A DNA stretch of 5,320 nucleotides from an uncultured Oceanospirillaceae bacterium (GTDB lineage: Bacteria; Pseudomonadota; Gammaproteobacteria; Pseudomonadales; Balneatricaceae). The notes under the pieces are model-generated. The model ran no database searches, was not told where the DNA came from, and was given only the letters and a program-made list of their open reading frames with translations. Within the stretch, counting starts at the first letter, position 1; each line of letters starts with the position of its first letter. Below are positions 5,206-5,320 of this stretch, piece by piece. Location of the stretch: contig CAMIIY010000165.1 in assembly GCA_946221045.1 (NCBI GenBank), positions 1-5,320 on the forward strand, read 5' to 3'. A program made the position numbers and the translations under genes.

Positions 5206-5320
5206 TAGATAATCAATTACACCCTGCCATGGCAGGCTGAAAAGCCCCATGGCAATAATGATAGACCCCGCCAGTTGCCGGGTCAGTTGTTGTTGCAGCA
5301 AGGCTTTGACCTGTTTTGCA
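5194..5320 (-). CDS. TauE/SafE-like membrane protein, C-terminal fragment (runs off right edge)
   Basis: The last 41 codons of a minus-strand frame are visible, ending at the TAA at 5196-5194. They read AKQVKALLQQQLTRQLAG, then the hydrophobic helix SIIIAMGLFSLPW, then QGVIDYLQSV. A basic, Gln-rich helix followed by one final transmembrane segment fits the C-terminus of the sulfite exporter TauE/SafE-like proteins often found beside ccoGHIS, hemN and fnr in gammaproteobacteria. Those proteins are poorly characterised and may help copper or cytochrome oxidase assembly. The identification depends mainly on position and on this short end, so it is tentative. The frame has no stop before the window edge and its start is outside. 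The hemN GTG follows after a 35-bp gap. Confidence 0.6.
   Translation of the reverse strand, partial: AKQVKALLQQQLTRQLAGSIIIAMGLFSLPWQGVIDYLQSV

Noticed and set aside
5203..5216. Possible FNR/Anr box TTGAT-TATC-TACAG upstream of hemN (minus strand)
   Set aside because: Only the first half-site matches; the second has two of five expected bases. It also lies in the coding end of the TauE/SafE-like gene.

Overview
The window looks like ordinary chromosomal core sequence from a gammaproteobacterium. The best guess is a marine, Oceanospirillales- or Pseudomonas-like lineage. That guess rests on two things: the FNR/Anr, HemN, RdgC and DUF3087 proteins are all of gammaproteobacterial type, and the order TauE/SafE-like gene, hemN, fnr/anr, apt resembles the neighbourhood downstream of the cbb3 oxidase genes in pseudomonads and relatives. 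Nothing was searched against a database, so the lineage is an inference.

Layout from left to right. Positions 1-89 (minus) hold the first 29 codons of queE (7-carboxy-7-deazaguanine synthase), running off the left edge. Positions 90-200 are a divergent promoter region with three short palindromic elements. Positions 201-713 (plus) encode a two-pass membrane protein of the DUF3087 type. Positions 731-756 hold a strong bidirectional intrinsic terminator shared with the convergent rdgC. The rest is coded on the minus strand, read from right to left: the C-terminal end of a TauE/SafE-like membrane protein (5194-5320), hemN (3770-5158), fnr/anr (2920-3702), apt (2295-2837), a periplasmic thioredoxin-like protein (1741-2223) and rdgC (766-1674). 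All gaps between genes are shorter than about 115 bases, so there is no long unexplained stretch.

How the genes fit together. FNR/Anr is an oxygen-sensing [4Fe-4S] activator with all four cluster cysteines present. HemN is the oxygen-independent coproporphyrinogen III dehydrogenase that supplies haem when oxygen is low, and its gene is a common FNR/Anr target. The TauE/SafE-like protein is often found beside cytochrome oxidase assembly genes in this neighbourhood. This makes the right half a micro-oxic respiration and haem supply block. apt (adenine salvage) follows fnr, and a secreted CxxC thioredoxin-fold protein follows apt. rdgC encodes a recombination-associated DNA-binding protein and closes the minus-strand run.

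I found no mobile element, CRISPR array, tRNA, rRNA or clear new multi-gene system. The items worth a second look are small: palindromes in the queE/DUF3087 promoter region, a hairpin between apt and the thioredoxin gene, a folded leader upstream of apt, a 12-bp direct repeat three helical turns apart in front of rdgC, and a 21-bp imperfect palindrome over the stop codon of the TauE/SafE-like gene.
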